A stretch of 64,000 nucleotides of DNA from Jejuia sp040720935 (lineage in GTDB: Bacteria > Bacteroidota > Bacteroidia > Flavobacteriales > Flavobacteriaceae), in assembly GCF_040720935.1 (NCBI RefSeq), contig NZ_JBFDAE010000009.1, positions 1 through 64,000 on the forward strand, written 5' to 3'. Shown in pieces: positions 24,974 through 33,281 of the stretch. The translations under genes and the position numbers were made by a program. How positions within the stretch are numbered: the first letter of the stretch is position 1; each line of letters starts with the position of its first letter. Below the pieces are notes generated by a model. It was not told where the DNA came from. It worked only from the letters and a program-made list of their open reading frames with translations, and searched no databases.

Positions 24974-25696
24974 ATGCTTTCAAAAAACGAGATTAAATTT
25001 ATAACGCGGTTAGGTCAAAAAAAATATAGACTTCAAGACCATTTTTTTATAGTTGAAGGTGTTAAAACCATCAACGAACTTTTGCAATCTACTTTTGAGC
25101 TTCATCAATTATATACCACGGAAACCTTCAATATTGATGCCAAAAAGGAAATTTTAATTTCAGAAAGTGCTTTAAAAAAGATAAGTTTTCTAAAAACACC
25201 CAATAAAGCTTTGGCGGTATTTAAAATCCCGCAGTCAAAACCTATAGACTTCAATAATTTAATTGTGGCTTTAGATGATGTTAGAGATCCTGGGAATTTA
25301 GGAACAATTATACGGCTTTGCGATTGGTTTGGGGTAAAAGACTTAATCTGTAGTAAGCAAACTGTGGACTGTTACAATCCAAAAGTAGTGCAAGCCACAA
25401 TGGGTTCTATAGCGAGAGTGACTATTAGTTATATGGATTTAGATTTGGTTTTGAACACAACTGAATTGCCAGTTTTTGGGGCTTTTATGGACGGAAAAAA
25501 CGTGTATAAAGCACAATTGCCCGAAAAAGGAATTTTGGTAATGGGCAATGAAGCCAATGGTATTTCTAAAGCTGTTGAAAATGAAGTATCCCATCGTATT
25601 GCAATTCCAAGATTTGGGGATTTAAAAGCTACTGAAAGTTTGAATGTGGCTACTGCAACATCTATTCTATTAAGTGAATTTAGAAGATCTTTATAG
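24974..25696 (+). CDS. TrmH/SpoU-family RNA 2'-O-methyltransferase
   Basis: 240 residues from ATG 24974 (MLSKNEIKFI). A TTG seven codons earlier is possible but less likely. The N-terminal part (about 1-90) is the substrate-binding L30e-like domain (KKYRLQDHFFIVEGVKTINE). The C-terminal SPOUT knot has motif 1 (DDVRDPGNLGTIIRLCDWFG), motif 2 (ILVMGNEANGIS) and motif 3 (IPRFGDLKATESLNVATATS). It methylates a ribose in rRNA, or possibly tRNA, from S-adenosylmethionine. The exact site cannot be told. Confidence 0.9.
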   Translation: MLSKNEIKFITRLGQKKYRLQDHFFIVEGVKTINELLQSTFELHQLYTTETFNIDAKKEILISESALKKISFLKTPNKALAVFKIPQSKPIDFNNLIVALDDVRDPGNLGTIIRLCDWFGVKDLICSKQTVDCYNPKVVQATMGSIARVTISYMDLDLVLNTTELPVFGAFMDGKNVYKAQLPEKGILVMGNEANGISKAVENEVSHRIAIPRFGDLKATESLNVATATSILLSEFRRSL

Positions 25697-25814
25697 ATTC
25701 TTAAGAAAATATTTTGAAAAGGCGGGTTGCAATTTGCAAAGTTTTTATACGTTATTTTCGTAATAATTAATTGCTTTCCACAAATGTAAATTTGTTAACC
25801 CCAAAAAAAACAAA

Positions 25815-26351
25815 ATGAAAAAGATCTTTTTTTTAGTATTGGCCTTAAGTTTTATAACCTCCTGTGGTAACGATGATGACACTATCGAACAACCAAAACT
25901 AAGTTTTGATTATAACGAAGATTTAAGTGGCGATTTATCTAGTGATAATACTTCGCCAACATCGCTTGCCTTTGTTGTGGGGCAAAACACAATTAACGCA
26001 AATCAATCTTCTAGCGACGTAGATTATTTTACGTTTTCTGTGCCATCTGGACATGAGCTGACCCAAATTGTTGTAGATGATTATCAATCTTCTGATGATG
26101 CTGGTTTTATTGGTATTGCAAACGGAGGTACATTCCCAAAAGATAGGGCGAATACCGAAGCAAGTGATTTATTAGGCGGACTTATCTATGGTTTGCCAAA
26201 CAGGGGGAATGATATTTTAGCCGATATGGGGGCATTAAATGGTGCTCAAGGGTTTACTGGCGCATTGCCTTCTGGGAGTTATTCGGTTTGGTTAAATCAA
26301 ACGGGAGCATCCTCTGAGGTTTTTCTGAATTTTGTGATTGTTAAGCAATAA
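25815..26351 (+). CDS. Lipoprotein with a PPC-like beta domain
   Basis: 178 residues. The lipobox signal MKKIFFLVLALSFITSC is followed by an acidic linker (GNDDDTIEQ). The main part resembles bacterial pre-peptidase C-terminal domains in its pattern: NANQSSSDVDYFTFSVPSGH opens it and LPSGSYSVWLNQTG stands near the end. No catalytic domain is attached. It is likely exposed in the periplasm or at the outer membrane. Family assignment is tentative. It converges on porT with 9 bp between stops. Confidence 0.65.
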   Translation: MKKIFFLVLALSFITSCGNDDDTIEQPKLSFDYNEDLSGDLSSDNTSPTSLAFVVGQNTINANQSSSDVDYFTFSVPSGHELTQIVVDDYQSSDDAGFIGIANGGTFPKDRANTEASDLLGGLIYGLPNRGNDILADMGALNGAQGFTGALPSGSYSVWLNQTGASSEVFLNFVIVKQ

Positions 26352-26360
26352 TTTAGAAAC

Positions 26361-27089
26361 CTACTGAAACGTAAAATTGATAAACACACCTCTTGTTTTC
26401 ATGTTGGTAATGTTACTTGTCCATGGGCTATTAGGATCGTTGTCCCTAACAAGTTCATCGCTAATACCAAATAAACCTCGAATTGAAGGTGTGAATTTAA
26501 AATTATAGAAGTAGAAATCGATTCCAAACCCAAGTTCGTAAAATAGTGGGCTTTTGGTGGTTCTAAATTGTCCCTTACTATTATCGTCTGGATTGTTTTC
26601 GTTACTTGATAAATTTAACGCCGTAGAAAAGCCCCCAACTATAAAGGGTTTGAAATTATTTATCCTTTTTGTCGATACTTTAAGTAAAAAAGGCAGGTGT
26701 ATATATGTAGATTTTACTTCGCGTATTAAATCAGATGCTTTAAATGCCACACCTTGAAAATATTGCTGTTTATAATATAATTCTCTGGTAGTGATAAATA
26801 AACCTGGTTCAAAACGTAAATCTAAAAAGCTGTTAACCCTTAAGTTTCCTATCAGTCCAACACTAAACCCTGGGCTGCGTATGACTTGTATATCAGGTAA
26901 ATCTTCATTGTAATCAAAATTGAAATCGTAACTATTAATGCCTAGAAAATAGCCCCAACGCAATAATTTATAATCGGTTGTGCCCCTACCTTGGTTGGCA
27001 TCATAAGTTATTTTTTCCTTTTTAAATAGTTGTGCTTGCGCCGTTTGAAAAGTAATTAAGAGTAATAGAGTAACTATAAGATGCTTCAT
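26361..27089 (-). CDS. porT: PorT-family type IX secretion protein
   Basis: 242 residues with a signal peptide (MKHLIVTLLLLITFQTAQAQ) and a predicted 8-strand outer-membrane barrel ending FINFTFQ. The sequence (LLRWGYFLGINSYDFNFDYN, YIHLPFLLKVSTKRINNFKP, PLFYELGFGIDFYFYNFKFT) fits PorT/SprT, a T9SS component required for secretion of cell-surface and gliding proteins. The position directly after ubiE (2-bp gap) is typical of flavobacteria and supports the call. It would be needed for export of the two T9SS cargo proteins in this window. Confidence 0.88.
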   Translation of the reverse strand: MKHLIVTLLLLITFQTAQAQLFKKEKITYDANQGRGTTDYKLLRWGYFLGINSYDFNFDYNEDLPDIQVIRSPGFSVGLIGNLRVNSFLDLRFEPGLFITTRELYYKQQYFQGVAFKASDLIREVKSTYIHLPFLLKVSTKRINNFKPFIVGGFSTALNLSSNENNPDDNSKGQFRTTKSPLFYELGFGIDFYFYNFKFTPSIRGLFGISDELVRDNDPNSPWTSNITNMKTRGVFINFTFQ

Positions 27090-27091
27090 AA

Positions 27092-27817
27092 TTATTTTGA
27101 CGATTTATAGATTGTTGCTACACCAAATGTTTGCGGAAAATCTTCAACATTAATAAACCCAATTTCGCGTAAAATATTGTTCAATGCTTCACCATATGGA
27201 AAAACAGATGCAGATTCACATAAATATTTGTACGCACTTCTATCTTTAGAAAACACACGCCCTATTAACGGTAAAATATTTTTGGTGTAAAACTTATAGC
27301 CTTGTTTATAAGGTGTTTTTGTGGGGATAGAAGTTTCTAATATTACAAAAACGCCACCTGGTTTTAATACTCTTAAAATTTCTTTTAAACCCTTTTTTAA
27401 TGTTTCAAAATTTCTTACGCCGAAGGCTACTGTAATAGCGTCAAAGGTGTTGTCTTCAAAAGGCATGTTTTCAGAATCACCCAAAACCATTTCGATTCTA
27501 GCGGATAATCCTTTTTTATCAATTTTCTGTTTTCCAACTTCAAGCATGCCACTACTAATATCTAAACCGATAATTTTTTCAGCATTAGTATCAGCCATTG
27601 CAATCGCTAAATCCCCTGTTCCGGTAGCAATATCCAAAACAGCTTTTGGTTGCTGCGCTTTAACTAGTTTTACAACTTTTTTTCGCCATTTAACATCTAT
27701 TCCAAAAGAAATAACGCGGTTTAAATTATCATAATCTCCAGAAATGGTATCAAACATTTTAGAAACCTGTTCTTTTTTACTTAAGTCGCTATCCTTGTAA
27801 GGTTTAATTTTAGACAA
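27092..27817 (-). CDS. ubiE: Demethylmenaquinone methyltransferase
   Basis: 241 residues (UbiE/MenG). It performs the last step of menaquinone synthesis, C-methylation from S-adenosylmethionine. The family signature is complete: SKKEQVSKMFDTISGDYDNL, NRVISFGIDVKWRKKVV, LDIATGTGDLAIAM (SAM site) and FDAITVAFGVRNFE. It forms an operon with porT. A TAGATTTG box at 27841-27834, with only a short leader, may be the -7 element. Bacteroidota use menaquinone, so menG would be an equally valid name. Confidence 0.95.
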   Translation of the reverse strand: MSKIKPYKDSDLSKKEQVSKMFDTISGDYDNLNRVISFGIDVKWRKKVVKLVKAQQPKAVLDIATGTGDLAIAMADTNAEKIIGLDISSGMLEVGKQKIDKKGLSARIEMVLGDSENMPFEDNTFDAITVAFGVRNFETLKKGLKEILRVLKPGGVFVILETSIPTKTPYKQGYKFYTKNILPLIGRVFSKDRSAYKYLCESASVFPYGEALNNILREIGFINVEDFPQTFGVATIYKSSK

Positions 27818-27914
27818 ATTGCTGTTTTTTTGGCAAATCTACATATTTATATTATTTCTACCTAGAAAGGCTGTATCTAACTAGAAGGCCATCATAATCA
27901 TACAATTTAGCGTC

Positions 27915-27940
27915 TTGATATTTATTTTATAGTATCTTTG
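27915..27940 (+). promoter_or_regulatory. trkA-trkH promoter
   Basis: TATCTTTG (27933-27940) is a perfect TAnnTTTG -7 box 26 bp before the trkA ATG. A TTG at 27915-27917 could be the -33 box, though its 15-base spacing is shorter than usual. Confidence 0.45.
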
Positions 27941-27965
27941 TACTTCTTTTTATGAATATTTAATA

Positions 27966-29321
27966 ATGAAAATAATAATTGCTGGAGCCGGTGAAGTTGG
28001 ATTTCATTTGGCTAAATTATTGTCCTACGAATCTCAGGAAATCACTTTAATTGATCCCAATAAAGATAGTCTAGTATATGCCGATTCTCATTTAGACATA
28101 AAGGTTTTAAAAGGAGATGCAACCTCCATTAGAATATTGACTGAAGCAAAAATAAGTACTGCCGAATTGTTTATTGCAGTAACATCGTCTCAATCTACTA
28201 ACATTACAGCTTGCGTATTGGCCAATCAACTTGGAGCAAATAAAACCATTGCAAGAATTTCTAATACCGAATTTATTGATTTTAAAAACAAAGGAGGGTT
28301 TACCAAATTTGGCATTGACGAAATGATTTCGCCAGAACAATTGGCAGCCCAAGAAATTGAACTTTTATTGAATCAATCTGTTTTTAATGACACCTATGAA
28401 TTTGAAAATGGCGCATTAACCATGTTGGGGTTAAACCTTACAGAACCAGCTCAAATTATAGGGAAAACTGTAAAGGATGCGGCTCAAATGTTTCCAGATG
28501 TGCATTTTGTACCCATTGCCATTCAGCGTTTTGGTTCGCACTTAACAACCATTCCTAGAGGAGATACGATGCTTTCCGAAGGCGATCATGTTGTTTTTAT
28601 AACCTCTAAAGGTGGCGACGAAGAGTTGTGTAAATTGGCAGGACTTTTTAAAACTGAAATTAAAAATGTAATGATTCTTGGAGGCGGAAGAATAGGAAGA
28701 AAAACGGCAAAGGGTTTAACAAAAGTAAACGGAAGGTTTAATGTCAAGTTGGTTGAAAATGATAAAGAACGTGCTTTTGAATTGGCAGATCGTTTGCCTA
28801 ATACGTTAATAATTAATGGGGACGGACGAAATGTTGAACTATTGGAAGAAGAAAACATTACCGAAATGGATGCTTTTATTGCGGTTACCGGAAATTCTGA
28901 AACTAATATTATTTCTAGCCTAGTTGCAAAAAATAGAGGCGTTAAAAAAACCATTGCTCTAGTAGAAAACATGGATTATTTTGAGCTTTCGCATTCCATA
29001 GGAATTGATACATTAATTAATAAAAAACTGTTAGCTGCCAATAGTATCTTTAGGTATATTAGAAAAGGAGATGTAGTTGCGATGACAAAATTAAGCAGTA
29101 TGGATGCTGAACTTTTAGAGTTTATTGTGAAGCCAAAATCTAAGATTTGTGATAAAGTCATTAAAGACATAGATTTCCCGCTTACCGCAATTATTGGTGG
29201 TGTTATTAGACATGGAAAAGGCATGCTTGCCCTTGGTGATTTTAAAATTATAACTGGAGATAGAGTTGTTGTTTGTTGTCTGCCAACCTCTATTAAAAAA
29301 GTCGAAAGTTTTTTCTATTAG
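27966..29321 (+). CDS. trkA: Trk potassium uptake system, NAD-binding subunit TrkA
   Basis: 451 residues with two tandem RCK units. Each has a Rossmann NAD-binding half (IIIAGAGEVGFHLAKLL at residue 2 and MILGGGRIGRKTAKGL at ~238) and a TrkA_C half. It sits on the cytoplasmic face of TrkH and gates K+ uptake in response to nucleotides. The gene is 16 bp upstream of trkH in the same operon. Confidence 0.95.
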   Translation: MKIIIAGAGEVGFHLAKLLSYESQEITLIDPNKDSLVYADSHLDIKVLKGDATSIRILTEAKISTAELFIAVTSSQSTNITACVLANQLGANKTIARISNTEFIDFKNKGGFTKFGIDEMISPEQLAAQEIELLLNQSVFNDTYEFENGALTMLGLNLTEPAQIIGKTVKDAAQMFPDVHFVPIAIQRFGSHLTTIPRGDTMLSEGDHVVFITSKGGDEELCKLAGLFKTEIKNVMILGGGRIGRKTAKGLTKVNGRFNVKLVENDKERAFELADRLPNTLIINGDGRNVELLEEENITEMDAFIAVTGNSETNIISSLVAKNRGVKKTIALVENMDYFELSHSIGIDTLINKKLLAANSIFRYIRKGDVVAMTKLSSMDAELLEFIVKPKSKICDKVIKDIDFPLTAIIGGVIRHGKGMLALGDFKIITGDRVVVCCLPTSIKKVESFFY

Positions 29322-29337
29322 CCTAATATAAACCTGC

Positions 29338-30831
29338 GTGAAACTAAATTACAGAATTATTGTCCACTTTTTCGGTTTACTGTTATTGTTCAATGGTGGG
29401 TTTATGCTCATCTCTGCGCTCATAAGTTTTATTTACGACGATGGTGTTACCTTAAATTTAGTTTTTTCCGGTCTTTTAGTATTGGTTTTAGGTGCTATTT
29501 CCATGCTATCTTCATTAAAACATAGAAAGGAAATGAATAGGCGAGAAGGTTATGCAGTTGTAGCCTTTGGTTGGGTTATCATGACGCTTTCAGGTACTGT
29601 TCCGTATTTGTTTACCGGGGCAATTCCTAACTTCACAAATGCGTTTTTCGAAACCATGTCAGGCTATACCACAACAGGAGCCTCTATATTAAATGATATT
29701 GAAGCGATGCCAGAAGGTGTTTTGTTTTGGCGCAGTTTAACCCATTGGATAGGAGGTATGGGTATTATCGTTCTCGCTATTGCCATTTTACCATTATTGG
29801 GAATTGGGGGCATGGAATTATTTGCTGCCGAAGCCCCAGGGCCAAGTGCCGATAAATTACACCCTAGAATTACAGATACCGCAAAGCGATTATGGCTTAT
29901 TTATTTTGGATATACCGCCGCCGAAACTATTTTATTACAAGTTGCTGGTATGTCGTTTTTCGATGCTGTTAATCATGCTATGTGTACACTTTCAACAGGT
30001 GGCTTTTCTACAAAAAACGCAAGTGTCGCCTATTGGAACGGGCAACCAATAATTCAATATATCATCATTGTATTTATGTTTTTAGCGGGAGCCAATTTTG
30101 TGTTGAGCTACTTTGCATTTAAAGGTAAAGTTCAAAAGGTAATTCAGGATGAAGAGTTTAAATTGTACTTTAAGTTTATAGCCATTTTTACTGTAATAGC
30201 GGCACTTTTAATCTATTTTAGAGCAGATGTATCAGCATCATCCATAGTACATCCGATGGTTTGGGGGGAGGGAGAAAGTGCTTTAAGGCATGCCTTGTTC
30301 CAGGTATTGGCAATTATAACCACCACGGGATTTGTAACTGCCGATTATACCCTATGGACACCGTTTTTGGTAGTATTGTTTTTTGGATTGATGTTTTTAG
30401 GAGGGTCTGCGGGCAGTACATCTGGAGGTGTTAAAGTGGTAAGACATTTAATTTTGATAAAGAATGGATTCTTGGAATTTAAGCGCTCTCTGCATCCAAG
30501 TGCCATATTGCCAGTACGTTACAATATGAAAGCCATTTCGGGTGATATCGTTTTTAATATTTTAGCCTTTTTTATTTTGTACATGCTATCGTTTATTATC
30601 GGCGCATTGGTGTTCGCGACCTTTCAAATAGATTTTGAATCGGCTATTGGTTTGTCGGCTTCCAGTTTAGGAAATGTAGGGCCGGCACTTGGCGATTTTG
30701 GACCAGTTAATAATTATGCCGCATTACCGCCTTTAGCCAAATGGTGGGCTTCTTTTTTAATGCTTATTGGGCGTTTGGAATTGTTTACGGTATTGGTTTT
30801 GTTTACACCTTTTTTCTGGAGGAATAGATAA
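29338..30831 (+). CDS. trkH: Trk potassium uptake system, channel subunit TrkH
   Basis: 497 residues, starting at GTG 29338 (KLNYRIIVHFFG). A multi-span membrane protein with four selectivity-filter loops, such as TMSGYTTTGAS, ALSTGG-type CTLSTGGFST, TTTGFVTADY and SASSLGNVGPALG. A broad Gly-rich segment (GGSAGSTSGGVKVVRH) matches the TrkH gating loop. Imports K+. It is followed by a decayed toxin-antitoxin remnant on the other strand, without a clear terminator between. Confidence 0.95.
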   Translation: MKLNYRIIVHFFGLLLLFNGGFMLISALISFIYDDGVTLNLVFSGLLVLVLGAISMLSSLKHRKEMNRREGYAVVAFGWVIMTLSGTVPYLFTGAIPNFTNAFFETMSGYTTTGASILNDIEAMPEGVLFWRSLTHWIGGMGIIVLAIAILPLLGIGGMELFAAEAPGPSADKLHPRITDTAKRLWLIYFGYTAAETILLQVAGMSFFDAVNHAMCTLSTGGFSTKNASVAYWNGQPIIQYIIIVFMFLAGANFVLSYFAFKGKVQKVIQDEEFKLYFKFIAIFTVIAALLIYFRADVSASSIVHPMVWGEGESALRHALFQVLAIITTTGFVTADYTLWTPFLVVLFFGLMFLGGSAGSTSGGVKVVRHLILIKNGFLEFKRSLHPSAILPVRYNMKAISGDIVFNILAFFILYMLSFIIGALVFATFQIDFESAIGLSASSLGNVGPALGDFGPVNNYAALPPLAKWWASFLMLIGRLELFTVLVLFTPFFWRNR

Positions 30832-30856
30832 TCTTTATAATCTGTCGCTTCAATTT

Positions 30857-30910
30857 TTAGGATTTATCAAAATATACTTTCATCACAGAAACTAGAACAG
30901 TATAAGTCAT
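30857..30910 (-). pseudogene. RelE/ParE toxin, 5' stub
   Basis: ATG at 30910-30908 overlaps the TGA of the antitoxin gene (ATGA), the usual coupling of such pairs. The frame starts MTYTVLVS, like many ParE/RelE toxins, but stops after 17 codons, and the trkH stop lies only 26 bp further. A shift after VS would read DESIF, closer to the family, pointing to a frameshift before the deletion. The toxin is therefore lost. Confidence 0.45.
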
Positions 30911-31134
30911 AAAGCTTGTTTCAGATTTTGCTCAACTCGTTCCCAAGAATAAAACTTAGTATCTCCTTTTTCCATTCTAGCTAATCTATTATCTAGTTCT
31001 TCCTTTTGAGCTTCTGTAACATCAAAATCTTCATTTTCACTTTTAAGAAGCAGCTTAATTTTGTTAATTACAGACTCTTTTTGGGTTTCAAGTAGTAATT
31101 TAACCAATTCAATTTTTTCAGCTTGTATGTCCAT
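30907..31134 (-). CDS. Addiction-module antitoxin-like protein (orphan)
   Basis: 75 residues, highly charged and helical. MDIQAEKIELVKLLLETQ is followed by an acidic middle (SENEDFDVTEAQKEELDNRL) and a tail ARMEKGDTKFYSWERVEQNL. This is the layout of the short Bacteroidota addiction-module component family, whose C-terminus wraps the ParE/RelE toxin. The toxin gene that should follow is only a stub, so the antitoxin is now an orphan. It may persist as a neutral relic or act against a toxin encoded elsewhere. Confidence 0.7.
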   Translation of the reverse strand: MDIQAEKIELVKLLLETQKESVINKIKLLLKSENEDFDVTEAQKEELDNRLARMEKGDTKFYSWERVEQNLKQAL

Positions 31135-31218
31135 AACGGGTATATTGTTGACCTAATTTAGTAAAATTAAGTGATTTCTATAGTGTGTACGCTCTCTTTT
31201 TTATTTCTAGTTTAGTGC

Positions 31219-31872
31219 TTATATAAATCCCAATTTCTTAGCTTCTTTTACAAGACTAAAATGTTTAGCATTATTAATATTTAAAAGCGATTTTAGTTTT
31301 GCTTTTCTAACCTCTATAGTACGATGGGATAAGGTGATGTGCTTGCAAAGGTCTTTAGTTTTTACACCCATAGACAAATGGTATAAAATCTGCCTATCGA
31401 AATCATCTATGGTAATATTTTTAGAGGTGTGTTGGGTATATTCCTCTACAGATTTACAAAAATATTTATGACCTTCTAGTACGAGTTCTATTACTTTCTT
31501 TAAATCTTTTGGATCTGATTTAGCTTTAATAATAAATCCTTCTGGGTTTAATTCATCTATAATACTGTTAATTCTAAATCCTTCAGAGATATTAGTTGAT
31601 ACAATTATTTTGGTGTCCTTTTGTGTGTTACGTATTAAAAGTCCTAAATCTTCGCCGCACAAATAGTGTTCGTTTTTAGAAATAGGGAGTTGTAAATCCA
31701 GCACTATTAATTCATACGTTTTAGATTTTATATGTTGTACAGCGGTATCACAATTATTGGCAAAAGTGATGTGTAGCGGCGTGCTTAAGCTGTTTTCTAA
31801 AAGGTGTTTGTAACCTTGGCAAGTAAAAGGACAATCTTCAATAATAAGTAGGTTTATTCTGTTTGTAGGCAT
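31219..31872 (-). CDS. LuxR-type response regulator beside the bacteriocin locus
   Basis: 217 residues from ATG 31872 (MPTNRINLLIIED); a TTG three codons upstream is less likely. The receiver domain has the acidic pair Glu12-Asp13 and the phospho-acceptor Asp59 (IVLDLQLP), with Lys in FIIKAKSDP. The C-terminal HTH (~150-205) reads FDRQILYHLSMGVKTKDLCK and LSHRTIEVRKAKLKSLL. Unlike the regulator at 7052 it is fully phosphorylatable. No histidine kinase lies nearby. It is divergent from the double-glycine peptide gene across a 185-bp spacer, so it is the most likely regulator of the bacteriocin locus. Confidence 0.85.
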   Translation of the reverse strand: MPTNRINLLIIEDCPFTCQGYKHLLENSLSTPLHITFANNCDTAVQHIKSKTYELIVLDLQLPISKNEHYLCGEDLGLLIRNTQKDTKIIVSTNISEGFRINSIIDELNPEGFIIKAKSDPKDLKKVIELVLEGHKYFCKSVEEYTQHTSKNITIDDFDRQILYHLSMGVKTKDLCKHITLSHRTIEVRKAKLKSLLNINNAKHFSLVKEAKKLGFI

Positions 31873-31942
31873 TAAGTTCAATTATTACGGTTGTTCAAAT
31901 GTAGGTTTTTTTTTTTTTTAATTGTTTTATTTCTTACAAATA

Positions 31943-31957
31943 TGTGGAAAAACCACA
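31943..31957. promoter_or_regulatory. Inverted repeat in the regulator/bacteriocin spacer
   Basis: TGTGG (31943-31947) and CCACA (31953-31957) form a short inverted repeat about 100 bp upstream of the peptide gene. It could be a response-regulator site. The evidence is its location only. Confidence 0.25.
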
Positions 31958-32057
31958 ATGAACACGTTAAAAAAAGCCGTTGATTTGTAAAATAAATAAG
32001 GAATATGTCGAAAATCCTAAAAAAAGAGTAGACATTTAATTTAAAAATTTTAATTTT

Positions 32058-32309
32058 ATGAAAACATTGGGTTTAAAACAGATGGAAGATGTAGAAGGTG
32101 GAGATTGGAGTTGTATTGCTGGTACTATTGGTTTGGTTGGATTAGGAATAGCAATCACTACAACAACAGCAGGAGTGGGGTCTTTAGCTTGGGGCGGGAT
32201 GATGATTAGTGCATTTGGTGTAGGTGGGTCTTTAGGACATTGTGCCTATATGCTTTCTTCAGAAAAGAAATCTATTTATCAAGGTGAAGTAGAGAACTAT
32301 CGTTTATAA
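32058..32309 (+). CDS. Double-glycine-leader peptide, probable bacteriocin precursor
   Basis: 83 residues. The first 15 (MKTLGLKQMEDVEGG) match a double-glycine leader, hydrophobic at the spaced positions before the cleavage site. The predicted core (residues 16-83) is Gly-rich and strongly hydrophobic, with many GxxxG-like spacings (GTIGLVGLGIA, GVGSLAWGG, GVGGSLG). It has two cysteines, Cys19 and Cys62, that could form one disulfide, and a charged C-terminus (SEKKSIYQGEVENYRL). The composition suggests a membrane-inserting peptide. It is followed by a small TM protein, a redox protein and a C39-peptidase exporter, the context of a class II-type bacteriocin or another exported signalling peptide. 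Antibacterial activity is inferred. Confidence 0.75.
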   Translation: MKTLGLKQMEDVEGGDWSCIAGTIGLVGLGIAITTTTAGVGSLAWGGMMISAFGVGGSLGHCAYMLSSEKKSIYQGEVENYRL

Positions 32310-32337
32310 GTTTCAGGTACAAACTAATAATTTTATT

Positions 32338-32529
32338 ATGAGTTACAAAGGAAAAATTATATTACAGTTAATTGGCTTTTTGCTACTAGGTCTTTTAATT
32401 GCTAGATTTAATTTAGATGAAAAAATATCTATTTCTAATTTTTATAAAAAATTTGATGTAGTAATGCATCTTTTAATAATTATAGGAATGTTTTTAATGT
32501 CTTTTAGTAAAAAAAGCTCTACAAACTAA
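32338..32529 (+). CDS. Small two-TM protein, candidate immunity protein
   Basis: 63 residues with two hydrophobic helices (IILQLIGFLLLGLLIA, and VVMHLLIIIGMFLMSF) joined by a polar, basic loop. It starts 28 bp after the bacteriocin gene and ends just before a terminator, so the two genes share a transcript. Small membrane proteins in this position are often immunity proteins, but there is no sequence motif that proves it. It could instead be an accessory export factor. Confidence 0.55.
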   Translation: MSYKGKIILQLIGFLLLGLLIARFNLDEKISISNFYKKFDVVMHLLIIIGMFLMSFSKKSSTN

Positions 32530-32546
32530 ATTAATTGTTAATTATT

Positions 32547-32583
32547 ATAAGACGTAAAATACAACTGAATTTTTACGTCTTAT
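32547..32583 (+). terminator. Terminator after the peptide/immunity pair
   Basis: ATAAGACGTAAAA (32547-32559) pairs perfectly with TTTTACGTCTTAT (32571-32583). It separates the first two genes from the membrane, redox and exporter genes. Partial read-through would give the precursor a higher dose than the exporter. Confidence 0.65.
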
Positions 32584-32604
32584 TAATTATATTAGATCCA
32601 ATTA

Positions 32605-33249
32605 TTGAATAATCTTCATTTTAAAAATATTTTTTTTCAGTTTTTTATACTTGTTATTTTGTCCATATTGTTCAGTATCATGTCTAAAGCAATACTCAAC
32701 ATTGATGGTTTGATAGAAATTTCAGCTTATGAGTATTTAACTTCTAAGGAAGTACTGGAAATAATAGAAATAAGAAACACTTGGAAGTGGTTAGGGTATT
32801 TAACTATACCCTTGTTGCTCTTATTGAAATTAAGTGTGATAGCAGCAATCTTGGATGCAGGTTCCTTTTTTTTTAACAAAGACATAAAGTATAAAAGCTT
32901 ATTCAATATTGTTGTAAAAGCAGAATTTGTGTTTCTATTGGTTATAGTTTTTAAAACCACTTGGTTTTATGTATTTCAACAAGATTACACTTTAGAAGAT
33001 TTACAGTCTTTCTATCCCCTGTCTGCGATAAATATTACAGGCTATGATAATTTACAACCTTGGTTTGTTTACCCTTTACAAGTGCTTAATTTATTTGAGT
33101 TCGCCTATTGGGTAATACTCGCTTACTTATTGGGTAAAGCATTCAATGAAAATACAGATAAGGGGCTAACTATTGTAGCGAGCAGCTATGGTGTTGGTTT
33201 GGTTATTTGGGTTGTAACTGTTATGTTTTTTACACTAAATATGAGTTAA
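32605..33249 (+). CDS. Five-TM membrane protein of the bacteriocin locus
   Basis: 214 residues, starting at TTG 32605 (NNLHFKNIFFQFF), since the first helix (FFILVILSILFSIMSKAIL) begins at once. An ATG at residue 26 would remove that helix. Five hydrophobic helices are visible, the last being VASSYGVGLVIWVVTVMFF. There is no catalytic motif. Such proteins recur beside C39-type exporters in flavobacteria. A role in processing, immunity or membrane assembly of the exporter is possible. I do not recognise a named family. Confidence 0.6.
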   Translation: MNNLHFKNIFFQFFILVILSILFSIMSKAILNIDGLIEISAYEYLTSKEVLEIIEIRNTWKWLGYLTIPLLLLLKLSVIAAILDAGSFFFNKDIKYKSLFNIVVKAEFVFLLVIVFKTTWFYVFQQDYTLEDLQSFYPLSAINITGYDNLQPWFVYPLQVLNLFEFAYWVILAYLLGKAFNENTDKGLTIVASSYGVGLVIWVVTVMFFTLNMS

Positions 33250-33281
33250 GATAGATTCCTGTTTTCACAGGAAGAGTAATT

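Noticed and set aside
31904..31920. Long T run in the regulator/bacteriocin spacer as a terminator
   Set aside because: No stem precedes it on either strand; treated as a homopolymer tract.
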